DNA from: Shewanella woodyi ATCC 51908
GTDB taxonomy: Bacteria; Pseudomonadota; Gammaproteobacteria; Enterobacterales; Shewanellaceae
DNA length: 64,000 bases
Reading direction: 5' to 3'
NCBI RefSeq assembly: GCF_000019525.1
Contig: NC_010506.1
Location: 1,426,001 to 1,490,000 of the forward strand
Shown: positions 18,195-28,952 of the stretch, piece after piece
Layout: each line of letters opens with the position of its first letter
How positions within the stretch are numbered: the first letter of the stretch is position 1
The notes under the pieces: model-generated
What the model was told of the DNA's origin: nothing
The model's database searches: none
The model's input: only the letters and a program-made list of their open reading frames with translations
Position numbers and translations under genes: made by a program

Positions 18195-19079
18195 ATGAAA
18201 AAACTTCTACTTTGTACTCTATGTGCAATCTCTCCTTTTGCCTACTCATCAAGTAATGATGTGCTTTATCTGCATTATGATGAGGTGTTGGACGGTGCTA
18301 CCGATTATCAAAAACAGCTTAAGTTGAATATTGATCTATCGGGGAACACGGTTATCGGGAAGACGGCAGCGGGCGAGCTGATCTCTGGTCGAGTTGAGAA
18401 TACCGATAGCCAGTATATTGGCTCAGGTGATAAACCGAGATTCCAGTTTGAGATCCACCAAGGTGAGACTCGAAATTGGTATTTTGGTCAGGTTGATGGC
18501 AAATATTGGGAAGGTGTCTGGTTTGGAGCTAACGGTGAGAAGGGCGACTTCTCACTGTACACAGATTTGTTGACCAAAGAGGTGCCTCAGTTTGAGAATA
18601 TCATCGCCTATTATGCCGATGAGGTGTTCAATTTTGGTGGTAATAACTCTCACAACAGCTTGAATTCAAGCTTTCTTGTCGACTCTGATAGTTTAGAGCC
18701 TCACTTTACCAATCTGGAACACTTTGATACCAGCCAAGGCCTGTTTCTTCAGGCTGATGTGCTCCACGGCAATCTGCCCATGTCATTTTACATGGACTTT
18801 GAAAAGCCAATGGGGATGAAAACTTTTCGTCTAGGTTCATATAATAACGGTGAAGGCACTCGATTACGCACATTCACTTTTGATATATGGAAACATGGTG
18901 AGTGGGAAACCGTAGGCAGTTTTGAGTTTGCACCTATATACGCACCATCGTATCAAAGACAGGAGTTTAACCTACCACGTATGGTATATGCCGATCGCAT
19001 TCGTATCTCAGCCACCGCAACCGATGATTACACAAATGGTAGCAAGGTTCTGATGTGGGGCCTCTCTTTTAAACGTTAG
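18195..19079 (+). CDS. Exported protein of unknown function with a possible discoidin-like C-terminal domain
   Basis: A 294-residue protein with a clear Sec signal peptide (basic start, hydrophobic core, cleavage near AYSSS at about residue 19). The remainder is rich in beta-strand and aromatic residues. The C-terminal 100 residues (FYMDFEKPMGMKTFRL to the end) read like a galactose-binding/F5-8 type C jelly roll, with paired strands ending in MWGLSFKR; this is a pattern impression only. No catalytic motif is recognised. AAGGT precedes the ATG. Monocistronic, followed by an inverted repeat. Confidence 0.6.
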   Translation: MKKLLLCTLCAISPFAYSSSNDVLYLHYDEVLDGATDYQKQLKLNIDLSGNTVIGKTAAGELISGRVENTDSQYIGSGDKPRFQFEIHQGETRNWYFGQVDGKYWEGVWFGANGEKGDFSLYTDLLTKEVPQFENIIAYYADEVFNFGGNNSHNSLNSSFLVDSDSLEPHFTNLEHFDTSQGLFLQADVLHGNLPMSFYMDFEKPMGMKTFRLGSYNNGEGTRLRTFTFDIWKHGEWETVGSFEFAPIYAPSYQRQEFNLPRMVYADRIRISATATDDYTNGSKVLMWGLSFKR

Positions 19080-19103
19080 TCTTGCATTATTGGATTAGCC
19101 ACT

Positions 19104-19132
19104 AGGTAGAAGTAAATCAATGACTTCTACCT
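19104..19132 (+). terminator. Hairpin after the exported-protein gene
   Basis: AGGTAGAAGT / ACTTCTACCT perfect 10-bp stem with a 9-base loop, 24 bases after the stop. The following sequence is only weakly T-rich. Nothing else is recognisable between 19133 and 19327. Confidence 0.5.
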
Positions 19133-19327
19133 TACTCTGTTACTTACCTACGCTAGATACAGTTCCCTTCCTTAATAATATTAGCTACAGCTTAATTTTA
19201 ATACTTGATCGGTAATCATTATGAGTGTTACTGTCATGCTTTATTTGTAGTATAAATAATACTAGTAATTGCTTAGGGATGAGCCAGTTGTTTAACAAAG
19301 GAGATTAATAATAAGAAGAGGATAACA

Positions 19328-20665
19328 ATGAGACTAAATCAAGTATTAAGTTTAAGTTTTTTGGGATGCACCCTTTTAACAGGATCATTTTTAAGTATTC
19401 CAACGGTGTCTGCTGCGAGTGATTTGAAAGCCTCTCCCTCCGGTGCTGTTATGCGAGGTAAAGGACCTAGTGGTATCAGTTATTGCGATCTTGCAAGAGG
19501 AACGAATGTAGATGGTGGTTATTGCCAAATTTTATGGTCAGATCTGCAACGAGCTCGATTCAGCCAGAAAGAATACGATGCACTAACGACAACAGCAGAG
19601 AAAGATACCTATCTCGATAGTAAGTTTCAGTTCGAGCTTATTGATGAGGCATTAGCTGCTGCGAAGGCGTTCAATGATCAGCATGACAGAGGTGATGCTG
19701 ATAAATTTAAGGTTCTGCTTAGGATCCGAGCAGGTGTCGACTCTCCTGATTGGGTAAGAAATAGAACTAAGGAAGTTGACTGGTACTTTAAGAGTTTTGC
19801 TGATACGCAAAAACATAAACTGCCGGCGTTTTGGACTGAGAAATATCAGGATAGCTATCTTTCATTGATGAGAGGTTTGGCGGCCAAATATGATAATAAC
19901 GAATTAATCGGTGCGGTTGCTGCCTCTATGTGTATGACAGTTCATTCTGAGATTATGTGGAATCGTACTGGTCGCAAAAAAGATGCAGACGGTAATGAGA
20001 TCCGCAATGCTGATGGTAAAAATCCCCGCCAGGTAAATATTGCTGCAATGACAGATGCCTCAGTATTAGGGAGTGATGTGTACACTAACCCTAAGGATTA
20101 TGCATGCCTAGAAAGACAAGTTGATATCCACAAGAACACCTGGAAGCGCACACCGAGTATTTTCGGTAGCCACCTTTACCAAAAGTATTATCTGACAGAA
20201 AAAGATGCGAATCATGCTGCCGATGAGCAGGGTAAAAAGCGCAGTAAAATAGATGCTGGTGATGCGACGACTGTAGTCAATAAAACCCACGATATATTTA
20301 GTTACTGTCGTGAGAAGTTGGGTGACCGCTGTATACTTGGTAACAATAGCTTACGAGATGATGAAGTTGCGATAAATGAGAACATTTATGATCTATTGTC
20401 TACTTATGGACCACCACTTTATTTCCAAACCAATGTTTTTGGATCGCTAGAAGACAAAGAGCCTAAAGATGCTTTTAGCTATGAGCAGATGTTAGCTGCT
20501 ATGGATTTAGCTGGGAGTACTTTTGGTGCCCTTATGGTTGAGATGGCTATGGGCTGGGATTGTGATAATGAATATGACAAAACAGATTGTACCAAAGCTG
20601 ATGTGCACTCCGAGGCTCCTAATTTCAAAGCTCCTCGTGATGTGTTGAAGGCTAACGGCAGTTAG
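19328..20665 (+). CDS. Exported protein, possible glycoside-hydrolase-like TIM barrel
   Basis: A 445-residue protein with a signal peptide ending near VSAAS (about residue 31). Two pairs of cysteines suggest disulfides. The segment KVLLRIRAGVDSPDWV (about residues 128-143), a helical LAAKYDNNELIGAV and the strand MCMTVHSE with a glutamate at about 208 resemble strands 3-4 of clan-A glycosidases. A second glutamate at about 405 (ALMVEMA) could be the nucleophile on strand 7. This is an inference from pattern, with no family named. AGGATAAC precedes the ATG and a strong terminator follows. Confidence 0.6.
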   Translation: MRLNQVLSLSFLGCTLLTGSFLSIPTVSAASDLKASPSGAVMRGKGPSGISYCDLARGTNVDGGYCQILWSDLQRARFSQKEYDALTTTAEKDTYLDSKFQFELIDEALAAAKAFNDQHDRGDADKFKVLLRIRAGVDSPDWVRNRTKEVDWYFKSFADTQKHKLPAFWTEKYQDSYLSLMRGLAAKYDNNELIGAVAASMCMTVHSEIMWNRTGRKKDADGNEIRNADGKNPRQVNIAAMTDASVLGSDVYTNPKDYACLERQVDIHKNTWKRTPSIFGSHLYQKYYLTEKDANHAADEQGKKRSKIDAGDATTVVNKTHDIFSYCREKLGDRCILGNNSLRDDEVAINENIYDLLSTYGPPLYFQTNVFGSLEDKEPKDAFSYEQMLAAMDLAGSTFGALMVEMAMGWDCDNEYDKTDCTKADVHSEAPNFKAPRDVLKANGS

Positions 20666-20694
20666 TAGTTAAAGATAGTTCATTTAATCGATGT

Positions 20695-20720
20695 AAGGCG
20701 GCCTATATGGCCGCCTTTTT
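20695..20720 (+). terminator. Rho-independent terminator
   Basis: AAGGCGGCC / GGCCGCCTT stem with a TATAT loop and a T-tract; nearly the same stem as the add terminator. The region 20721-21132 after it shows only short palindromes and no gene. Confidence 0.9.
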
Positions 20721-21132
20721 GTGTGAGAAGCACAAAGAGATCCATCGCCAATTTCTACAAGCAGAACAAGTATTTCAGTTTGAAGCCTAAATCATTTCAA
20801 CACTTTTATAAAATAGCCAGTAGTACCAAATCGCTCAAGCCATAAGGCTAACTTATAAGCGCTAGCATAATAGGTATGCAACTTATGGTGATGCTGTAGC
20901 GCCATAATGGCGAGTGATTCACGTTGTTATAAGGATGAGTTTCATCGAGTTAAAACCAGCTCAGTGACATCAACATAGTCGCTATATTCATTTTAAGTGC
21001 ATTGAAATCGCTTTCGAAGTAGTCTGGATTGCAGATTATTAAGGGAGGGGACATTGCCATAGATTAATGAGCAATGCCTGAATGGGTTGATTCCCCCATT
21101 TTGAATCGAATTATCACTAACAGGGAGTTTAT

Positions 21133-22140
21133 GTGAATAGATATATATTGGTTTTTACTTTAGTTATTGCATCATTTGGAGCCCAAGCATCCAACTTAAT
21201 CAATGATGAACGAATCAAAAAACAAACAGACTGCTTTAGTAAAATCTTTTCTGATTATGATTCATGGCGTGGCTTTATAGAGAAAAAATACAGAAAAAGG
21301 GCAAAGTCTGATACTAAGGTAGAACAAAAGTTGGCTCAATTTGACGTTATTTTTGGTAAAGAAAAATTTAACTATTTCAAAGACAAGTTAGCTTGTAGAA
21401 ACTTCGAATACTCTGTTGATGGACAAGCTGTTTACGGTTATGTCATTAAGCCCAAATTAGCTAAGAATGACCTGCCAGTGTTAATTTATAACCGCGGTGG
21501 CAACGGAGGATTTGGCGGAGTTGTTTTAGGCGCAATGATACAAAACCTATTTCCTATTGCTGAGAAAGGGTTCGTTATTATCGGTAGCCAATACCGAGGT
21601 ACATTTACAAAAGATGACTCTCTTGATCAGTTCGGTGGCAAAGACGTCGATGATGTTATTGCGCTGTTAGACTACATTCCAAGTATTGAAGGTGCAGATC
21701 ATAACCGTATTGGAATGTATGGGGCTAGCAGAGGTGGAATGCAGACACACTTAGCGACCAAGCGAATCAAGAATATAAAGGCTATTGCAACCCTTGCTGG
21801 CCCATCTGATCTGTTAAAAGGGCTCACTTATAGACCCAAAATGGAAAAAGTATTTAAGCACCGAATTCCTGATTATGAGAAGAATAAGGTGTCTGAACTA
21901 GAGAAACGTTCAGTACTGAGCTGGGTAGATGAGTTATCTGCAGATGTCCCTATCTTGCTTCTTCATGGCACTAATGACAAAAGAGTGTCAGTAAACCACT
22001 CCATTGATCTTGCTGATGCCTTATCAAAGCACAAGATCCCCCATAAACTCGTGTTATACCCAGAAGATAATCATGGCTTGATGCAAAATAAAGAGAAAGC
22101 CAACATAGAACTCGTTAACTGGTTTAGAGAGTATCTATAA
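21133..22140 (+). CDS. Exported alpha/beta hydrolase, prolyl-oligopeptidase (S9)-like
   Basis: A 335-residue protein with a signal peptide (cleavage near AQASN, about residue 20) and an alpha/beta hydrolase domain. The nucleophile elbow is GASRGG (serine about residue 199). The acid is the Asp in LHGTNDKRV (about residue 279) and the histidine is in PEDNHGL (about residue 315). The oxyanion region YNRGGNGG precedes it. This fits a periplasmic peptidase or esterase of the S9/DLH type. The start is GTG; an overlapping ATG two bases earlier is followed at once by a stop. GGGAG precedes it. Substrate unknown. Confidence 0.8.
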   Translation: MNRYILVFTLVIASFGAQASNLINDERIKKQTDCFSKIFSDYDSWRGFIEKKYRKRAKSDTKVEQKLAQFDVIFGKEKFNYFKDKLACRNFEYSVDGQAVYGYVIKPKLAKNDLPVLIYNRGGNGGFGGVVLGAMIQNLFPIAEKGFVIIGSQYRGTFTKDDSLDQFGGKDVDDVIALLDYIPSIEGADHNRIGMYGASRGGMQTHLATKRIKNIKAIATLAGPSDLLKGLTYRPKMEKVFKHRIPDYEKNKVSELEKRSVLSWVDELSADVPILLLHGTNDKRVSVNHSIDLADALSKHKIPHKLVLYPEDNHGLMQNKEKANIELVNWFREYL

Positions 22141-22155
22141 TTCGCCCACTCGGCC

Positions 22156-22178
22156 CGCCCAAGGCATCCCCTTGGGCG
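22156..22178 (+). terminator. Hairpin after the hydrolase gene
   Basis: CGCCCAAGG / CCTTGGGCG perfect 9-bp stem with a 5-base loop, 15 bases after the stop. No T-tract follows, so termination is uncertain. The remaining 22179-22665 holds no supportable gene; ACCACGGAG at 22211 and 22302 matches the start of the direct repeats near 58.8 kb and may be decayed copies. Confidence 0.4.
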
Positions 22179-22665
22179 TCCAAGATCTTCATTCCAAGAT
22201 AAAGCAATTCACCACGGAGGGAGAGTATAACGATAGTTATAAGGTCACGAACGAGAGACACGATGTCGAACTGGCACTTAGATATGGACATCATTACGAA
22301 GACCACGGAGAAGAGCAACAGCGGGTAAGGCGTCATAGGAATTCACTTCAATTGGCTCATGCTTAAGATCAATTCGTGATTCCAGTAAAAACTTAAATCG
22401 AAGAGATGAATAATTAGGTGTAAGTAGGATCGAGGGCTTCGGTTTCAAGGATGAAACCGTAGAGCGTATAGGGATATATTCACAGCGTACCGAGAGATTA
22501 CTTGCACATTTAGCACGCTGCAGGCGATAGATTACATTAAGGTTATGGTTACTAATAAACCAACTAAATACCAAACCTGCCCAATGAACCCAACCCAAAA
22601 AGATATTTAGAAACTTGTTATCAGACAAGTGAAACCGATTTGTTATCCGACAAGTTAGCCAATGA

Positions 22666-23973
22666 CTAAAAAAGGTCCTTCATCCGATGATACAACATTC
22701 CTGCTGCCAACATGGGTGAGCGAAACACTGGCCCGCCGGGGAAGGTCATATGCTGCACCTTGTCAAAAATATCGAAGCGCTCAGCTTGTGCGGTAAGCGC
22801 CTCGGCAATTAATTTCGCTGCCATATGGGTGGCGTTGACGCCATGGCCTGCATAGGCTTGGGCGTAGAGAATATTGGGACAATCCGGTAGTCGTCCAATT
22901 TGTGGCAGGCGGTTGGCGCCTATGCCTATCATGCCGCCCCATTCGAAATCGATTCTTACTCCCTTTAACTGAGGGAATACCTTCTCAAGATTTGGGCGTA
23001 GAGCTGCCTCAATATCTTTAGGATCTTTACCTGAGTAAGTACAAAGACCACCAAAGAGTAGGCGGTTATCTTCTGAGAGGTGGAAGTAATCTAAGTCGAT
23101 ACGCAGATCTGCAAAAGCCATGTTTTGCGGAATAATCTCTTTGCACTGCTCATCGGTGAGTGGCTCGGTGGCCAGCAAATAACTGCCAGCCGGGAGCACT
23201 TTCCCACCTAGGTAACTGTCGAGTTTATGGCCAATATAGGCGTTACCAGCCAGCACCAGATATTGGCAGTTGACCTGACCTTTAGCTGTGATGACTTGGG
23301 GCTTATCTCCCTTGATGATCTTCTCTGCTGCGCTGTACTCAAACATCTTAACGCCCAAAGCCTTCGCCACTTTGGCTTCACCTAGCGCGAGGTTGAGTGG
23401 ATGAAGATGGCCGCTATTCATGTCCACAAGGGCGCCTTCATAGCAGTCTGAACCGATAACCTGTTTGATATCCTGTTTCTGTAACAGGGTAAAACCTTCG
23501 CCTCGCCCTTGAGACAGAAGGTCATCGTAATCCTCTTGAAGTTCTGCCATATGACGGGTTTTTATAGCCAAGTCGCAGTAACCCATCTGCAGGTTACAGT
23601 CGATATTATGCTCTGCAACACGCTGCCTGACGATGTTGACTGCTTCATAGCCCATCTGATTGATGGCTTCGACGCCTTCGCTGCCGATGATGTTTTTAAA
23701 TTGAGCGACGTTGTGGCCAATACCACGAATAAGCTCACCACCATTTCTTCCCGAAGCGCCCCAGCCAATGCGCTTAGCTTCCAGAAGCACTACTGAGAAC
23801 CCTTTTTGAGCCAGTTCGATGGCAGTGTTTATTCCACTAAAGCCACCGCCAACAATGCATACATCGGCGCTTATCTGCTCCTGCAGCTGAGGGTGCTCAT
23901 GGAGCTCCTTAGCGGTACTGAAATAGTAGGAGGCGGGGTATTGGTCGCTGTGAACTGGGCTGCTGACGGACAT
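22666..23973 (-). CDS. puuB: Gamma-glutamylputrescine oxidase-like FAD oxidoreductase (paralogue 1)
   Basis: A 435-residue FAD-dependent DAO-family oxidase of the PuuB group, which oxidises gamma-glutamylputrescine to the aldehyde with H2O2. The Rossmann motif VCIVGGGFSGINTAIEL lies at about residues 38-54. The GWGASGRNGGELIRG flavin signature lies at about residues 69-83, and GHLHPLNLALGEA and a C-terminal AYAGHGVNATHMA segment are present. It is divergent from puuR and a second PuuB-like gene lies at 32030, so the two may differ in substrate or expression. Strong GGAGAGA site before ATG. Confidence 0.82.
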   Translation of the reverse strand: MSVSSPVHSDQYPASYYFSTAKELHEHPQLQEQISADVCIVGGGFSGINTAIELAQKGFSVVLLEAKRIGWGASGRNGGELIRGIGHNVAQFKNIIGSEGVEAINQMGYEAVNIVRQRVAEHNIDCNLQMGYCDLAIKTRHMAELQEDYDDLLSQGRGEGFTLLQKQDIKQVIGSDCYEGALVDMNSGHLHPLNLALGEAKVAKALGVKMFEYSAAEKIIKGDKPQVITAKGQVNCQYLVLAGNAYIGHKLDSYLGGKVLPAGSYLLATEPLTDEQCKEIIPQNMAFADLRIDLDYFHLSEDNRLLFGGLCTYSGKDPKDIEAALRPNLEKVFPQLKGVRIDFEWGGMIGIGANRLPQIGRLPDCPNILYAQAYAGHGVNATHMAAKLIAEALTAQAERFDIFDKVQHMTFPGGPVFRSPMLAAGMLYHRMKDLF

Positions 23974-24254
23974 TATCTCTCCAAACTTTATTATTGTTAT
24001 TAGATATACGTTTTCAGTTATTAGGTTTTACTTATCGGTTATCGCAATTTAGTTATAAAATACGGTTTTTTAAGAATCTTTGGGACTTAGAGCGCTATAC
24101 ATCTGCTGGTAGTCCTATATAATTCACGGGTGTTGATTATATTTAACATGCTTTTTGGTCAGATACAAATTAGTATGGGGAATAGATTGAGTGATTTTGA
24201 TACAAAGGTTGACGAGTTTCGCCTTGGTAGCGTGTTTTGATAGGAGAGATAGAT

Positions 24255-24803
24255 TTGGATATTGGAGCTAGTCTCAAGGCTGTCCGCAAAATTAAGGGGT
24301 TATCCCAGCGTGAGCTTGCGAAAAGAGCTGGCGTCACCAATAGCACTATCTCTATGATTGAGAAAAACAGTGTCAGTCCATCGGTAAGTTCCTTGAAGAA
24401 GGTGCTATCTGGATTACCTATGTCGCTAGTCGATTTCTTCTCTATGGAGGACACGGCTGCAAGTGAAGCTAAAGTTGTTTATCGCAGTGACGAGCTGCTT
24501 GATATTGGCGATGGAAATTTAGATTACAAGCTGGTGGGTCGGGACTATCCCAACCGAGCTATGTCTGTGATGAGCGAAACCTACCCACCTGGTTCTGATA
24601 CTGGTGAAGAGATGCTTAAGCATGAGGGTGAGGAAGCGGCCATCGTGATAGAGGGCAAGTTTGAGCTTACGGTCGGTGACGAGGTGTTTATTCTTGAAAC
24701 TGGAGATAGCTATTATTTTAATAGTGAGACGCCCCATAGGTTTAGAAACCCTTTCGATGAGGACTGCCGAATAGTGAGCGCCACCACGCCAGCTAATTTC
24801 TAA
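24255..24803 (+). CDS. puuR: PuuR-like repressor: XRE helix-turn-helix with cupin
   Basis: A 182-residue regulator with an N-terminal XRE-type helix-turn-helix (LSQRELAKRAGVTNSTISMIE, about residues 16-36) and a C-terminal cupin sensor domain (KHEGEEAAIVIEGKFELTV, then a FNSETPHRFRNP strand). This is the PuuR arrangement; in E. coli PuuR represses puu genes and responds to putrescine. The start is TTG at 24255, 8 bases after AGGAG; the upstream in-frame TTG overlaps no site. It lies between divergent puuB and puuD. Confidence 0.85.
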   Translation: MDIGASLKAVRKIKGLSQRELAKRAGVTNSTISMIEKNSVSPSVSSLKKVLSGLPMSLVDFFSMEDTAASEAKVVYRSDELLDIGDGNLDYKLVGRDYPNRAMSVMSETYPPGSDTGEEMLKHEGEEAAIVIEGKFELTVGDEVFILETGDSYYFNSETPHRFRNPFDEDCRIVSATTPANF

Positions 24804-24837
24804 TTTTTTTCAGCGAGTTTCTAATGTTTAATCGTAT

Positions 24838-24861
24838 TAAAAGGGCCTAGGCCCTTTTTTT
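24838..24861 (+). terminator. puuR terminator
   Basis: The palindrome AAAGGGCCTAGGCCCTTT is followed by a run of T, 35 bases after the puuR stop. Confidence 0.85.
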
Positions 24862-25320
24862 GTGCCTGAATCTTGCTGTCAATCATCAACACTCATGTTC
24901 AGTGCATCTACCTACTGGTTTTAACATCTTATTTACTGTTAGCGCCTGTTGAGCTTAATTCTAAACTCCTCACCCCCCTTCAAAACCCTGCTCTATATAA
25001 TTCTACTGGTTAGAAATGCTGCTCTTTAGAAATACCTTAGTGCTTACAGCCTGTTGGCGCTATTTGATTGCTTGTTTACTGTACAGTCTATGTAAATAAT
25101 ATTGGTCATGAAGGGTGTGTTTATGTGAACTGTGTCAAGGTTGAATTACACCGAGATTTTGACTGAATATCTTGCTAAATGGCTCGGAAGCTGCAAGGTG
25201 ATGACAATGCTTTAATGCTTATCTGTATGTTATTAATCGCGTTTTTATTGTTTTTGTTTAGTGTTTAAAATTGTATTCATTTATGCGCTTGCCTGTGTGC
25301 TTTTTTCAGTGTAGTGTTTG

Positions 25321-25356
25321 ATAAAGTGAACATGCGGTTAAGTCGTGTTCATTAAT
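25321..25356. promoter_or_regulatory. Candidate PuuR operator pair upstream of puuD
   Basis: ATAAAGTGAACA (25321-25332) and the inverted TGTTCATTAAT (25346-25356) give two opposed copies of the TGAACA core, about 65-100 bases before puuD. The second, read on the minus strand, is ATTAATGAACA, close to the E. coli PuuR core as I recall it. The remainder of the 617-bp gap (24804-25420) is AT-rich with no gene seen. Confidence 0.5.
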
Positions 25357-25420
25357 ACCGAACAGCATATGTACTCTTATAAACATAATAAAAACGAAAA
25401 TATAACGAGAAAGGTGATTT

Positions 25421-26182
25421 ATGTCGGATGCAGGGCTTGCTGTCATTGGGGTGACAGCGTGCAATCAGAAGTTAGGCTTACATCCTTTTAATATCGTGGG
25501 CGAAAAATATCTGTTATCCATTGCAGATGCGACTAACGCGTGGCCATTGGTGATCCCTTCTCTTGGGCATTGCCCTGCGGAGTCAATTCTACCTAGGTTA
25601 GATGGCATTTTATTTACCGGTTCACCATCAAATATTGAGCCGCATCACTTTCAAGGGCAACCCAGTGAAGCGGATACCCACCACGATCCTAAGCGAGACG
25701 CGACCACACTTCCTTTATTAAAAGCAGCTATCGATGCAGGGGTTCCTGTGCTGGCAATCTGCCGTGGTTTTCAGGAGATGAATGTGGTTTATGGCGGCAC
25801 ACTTCATCAGAAACTCCATGAAGTGGGCGGTTATATTGAACATAGAGAAGATAAAACTAAGCCAGTAGATGTGCAGTATGGGATCTCCCATGAGGTACAG
25901 ATAGAACCTGGAGGGTTGCTTCACGAGGCATGGGGCCGTAGCTCTGCAGAGGTTAACTCTGTGCATACCCAAGGCGTTGACCGTCTGGGTGTCGGGTTGC
26001 GGCCGGAGGCGTTTGCCTCAGATGGATTAGTCGAAGCTTTCTCTGTGAGAGAGGCTAAAAATTTCGCACTGGGCGTCCAGTGGCATCCGGAATGGAAGGT
26101 GCTTGAACATCCTTTTTACACCGCCATTTTCAAACTGTTTAGTGATGCTTGCCAGCGCCATGCAATGAACCGAGTGAGATAA
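25421..26182 (+). CDS. puuD: Gamma-glutamyl-GABA hydrolase
   Basis: A 253-residue class I glutamine-amidotransferase-like hydrolase that releases GABA and glutamate from gamma-glutamyl-GABA. The catalytic triad is visible as Cys114 in AICRGFQEMN and His222 and Glu224 in GVQWHPEW, at the positions expected for E. coli PuuD. The oxyanion strand is LFTGSPSNI. AAAGGTGA precedes the ATG. puuA begins one base after the stop, so the two are translationally close and cotranscribed. Confidence 0.93.
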   Translation: MSDAGLAVIGVTACNQKLGLHPFNIVGEKYLLSIADATNAWPLVIPSLGHCPAESILPRLDGILFTGSPSNIEPHHFQGQPSEADTHHDPKRDATTLPLLKAAIDAGVPVLAICRGFQEMNVVYGGTLHQKLHEVGGYIEHREDKTKPVDVQYGISHEVQIEPGGLLHEAWGRSSAEVNSVHTQGVDRLGVGLRPEAFASDGLVEAFSVREAKNFALGVQWHPEWKVLEHPFYTAIFKLFSDACQRHAMNRVR

Positions 26183-26183
26183 A

Positions 26184-27533
26184 ATGAAGAAGTTAACCGC
26201 TTATTTAAAAGAACATAAAATTACCGAAGTTGAGTGTGTGATCAGTGATATGACGGGGATTGCCCGTGGCAAGATTGCACCGGTTGATAAGTTTATCGAT
26301 GAGAAAGGGATGAGAATGCCTGAGAGTGTGCTGCTGCAGACAGTCACAGGCGATTATGTGGAAGATGAGCCCTACGATGAGCTATTGGATAAAGCGGATA
26401 TCGACTTTATCTGTGTTCCCGATGAAGATGCTGTGTTCAAGCTGCCTTGGACAATAGAGGCCACGGCTCAGGTTATCCATGATACCTATGACAAGATGGG
26501 CAATCCGATTGAGCTTTCACCTCGTAATGTCTTGAAAAAAGTGCTCAAACTTTATGAAGATAAGGGCTGGAAACCTGTGGTAGCTCCTGAGATGGAGTTC
26601 TATCTTACCCGCAGAAATGAAGATCCAGATCAAGCCCTTATCCCACCTGTTGGTCGCAGTGGCCGCCAAGAGTCAGGCCGTCAATCTTTCTCTATTGATG
26701 CTGCCAATGAGTACGACCCACTGTTTGAAGATATGTATGACTGGTGTGAAGAGCAGGGGTTAGATATCGATACCCTGATCCATGAAGAGGGTACGGCCCA
26801 GATGGAGATCAACTTCAGTCACGGCGATGCTCTATCTCTAGCCGATCAGGTGTTTGTGTTTAAACGTACCCTACGTGAAGCGGCATTAAAACATAATGTG
26901 TGTGCCACCTTTATGGCCAAACCTGTCGCTGATGAGCCAGGTAGCGCGATGCACTTACATCAAAGTGTGGTGAACATTAAATCAGGGAAAAACATCTTCT
27001 CTTTAGATGACGGCACTAAGGGGCCACTCTTCTTTAGCTATATCGGTGGCTTACAAAAATATGCCCCTGAATTTCTGCCTCTGTTAGCCCCCAACGTGAA
27101 CTCATTTAGGCGTTTCCTACCTGGCACCTCTGCACCAATTAATCTTGAGTGGGGCGAAGAGAATCGAACCTGTGGATTGAGGATCCCTGAATCCTCTCCA
27201 CAAAACCTGCGCATTGAGAACCGTATTGCTGGCGCTGATTCCAACAGCTATTTAGCTATCGCAGCGAGCTTACTCGCGGGCTATATCGGCATGGTCGATG
27301 ATGTGAAGCCCTCGACTCCAGTACAGGGTAGGGCGAATGAATCTCGCCAGAGTATTAGTCTACCGCTAACACTCGAGGAAGCTTTGGCCGTGATGTCTGA
27401 AAGTACAGCATGTCGTGAATACCTAGGTGAGGCATTTACCACAGGTTATATCGCGGTGAAGCAGGCGGATCTGGCCAGTTATAAGCGGGTGATCAGTTCA
27501 TGGGAGCGTGAGTATCTGCTGCTGACGGTTTAG
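26184..27533 (+). CDS. puuA: Gamma-glutamylputrescine synthetase
   Basis: A 449-residue glutamine-synthetase-family ligase that joins glutamate to putrescine with ATP, the first Puu step. It has the short N-terminal beta-grasp domain and the catalytic domain with PEMEFYL (about residues 134-140), HEEGTAQMEINF, GSAMHLHQS, and the ENRTCGLRIPES and RIENRIAGADSNSYLAIA segments. There is no adenylylation loop like that of GlnA. It follows puuD with a one-base gap. Confidence 0.92.
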   Translation: MKKLTAYLKEHKITEVECVISDMTGIARGKIAPVDKFIDEKGMRMPESVLLQTVTGDYVEDEPYDELLDKADIDFICVPDEDAVFKLPWTIEATAQVIHDTYDKMGNPIELSPRNVLKKVLKLYEDKGWKPVVAPEMEFYLTRRNEDPDQALIPPVGRSGRQESGRQSFSIDAANEYDPLFEDMYDWCEEQGLDIDTLIHEEGTAQMEINFSHGDALSLADQVFVFKRTLREAALKHNVCATFMAKPVADEPGSAMHLHQSVVNIKSGKNIFSLDDGTKGPLFFSYIGGLQKYAPEFLPLLAPNVNSFRRFLPGTSAPINLEWGEENRTCGLRIPESSPQNLRIENRIAGADSNSYLAIAASLLAGYIGMVDDVKPSTPVQGRANESRQSISLPLTLEEALAVMSESTACREYLGEAFTTGYIAVKQADLASYKRVISSWEREYLLLTV

Positions 27534-27664
27534 CCCAAAGTGATCTCAGGGCCATGTTGGGATGGCTCTGAGTATGAGTAAGGTGTCAATGAAGTAAGAA
27601 AGTGATCGGGAATACGTTTGAATAGACCTCTATTCAGATGTTGGCTGTGCAAACTGCCTATGCG

Positions 27665-27739
27665 ATATACCCAAGCGACCTTAATGTTCAGCGGTGCTGC
27701 GGCAACACTGAATTAGCTGCTGAAGTGGTTTGGGTATAT
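27665..27739. repeat. Palindromic intergenic repeat
   Basis: ATATACCCAA (27665-27674) and TTGGGTATAT (27730-27739) bracket a 55-base interior that holds a further CAGCGGTG/CAACACTG-like imperfect pairing. The first 27 bases resemble 14916-14942 in the add leader (ATATACCCAA-CGACCT-AAT-TTC), which suggests a dispersed family. It lies between puuA and potF. Confidence 0.6.
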
Positions 27740-27811
27740 AGGGTGTAGCATTGGTTAAAATAAGAACTAAAACCGGCTTGACCGGTAAACAATGACAGAC
27801 AACAGTCGTAG

Positions 27812-28942
<1,131 letters not shown>

Positions 28943-28952
28943 TAGACCTAAA

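Noticed and set aside
22172..22366. Short overlapping open frames on both strands in the 22.1-22.7 kb gap
   Set aside because: No start signals or family resemblance; the region looks like decayed repeat sequence.
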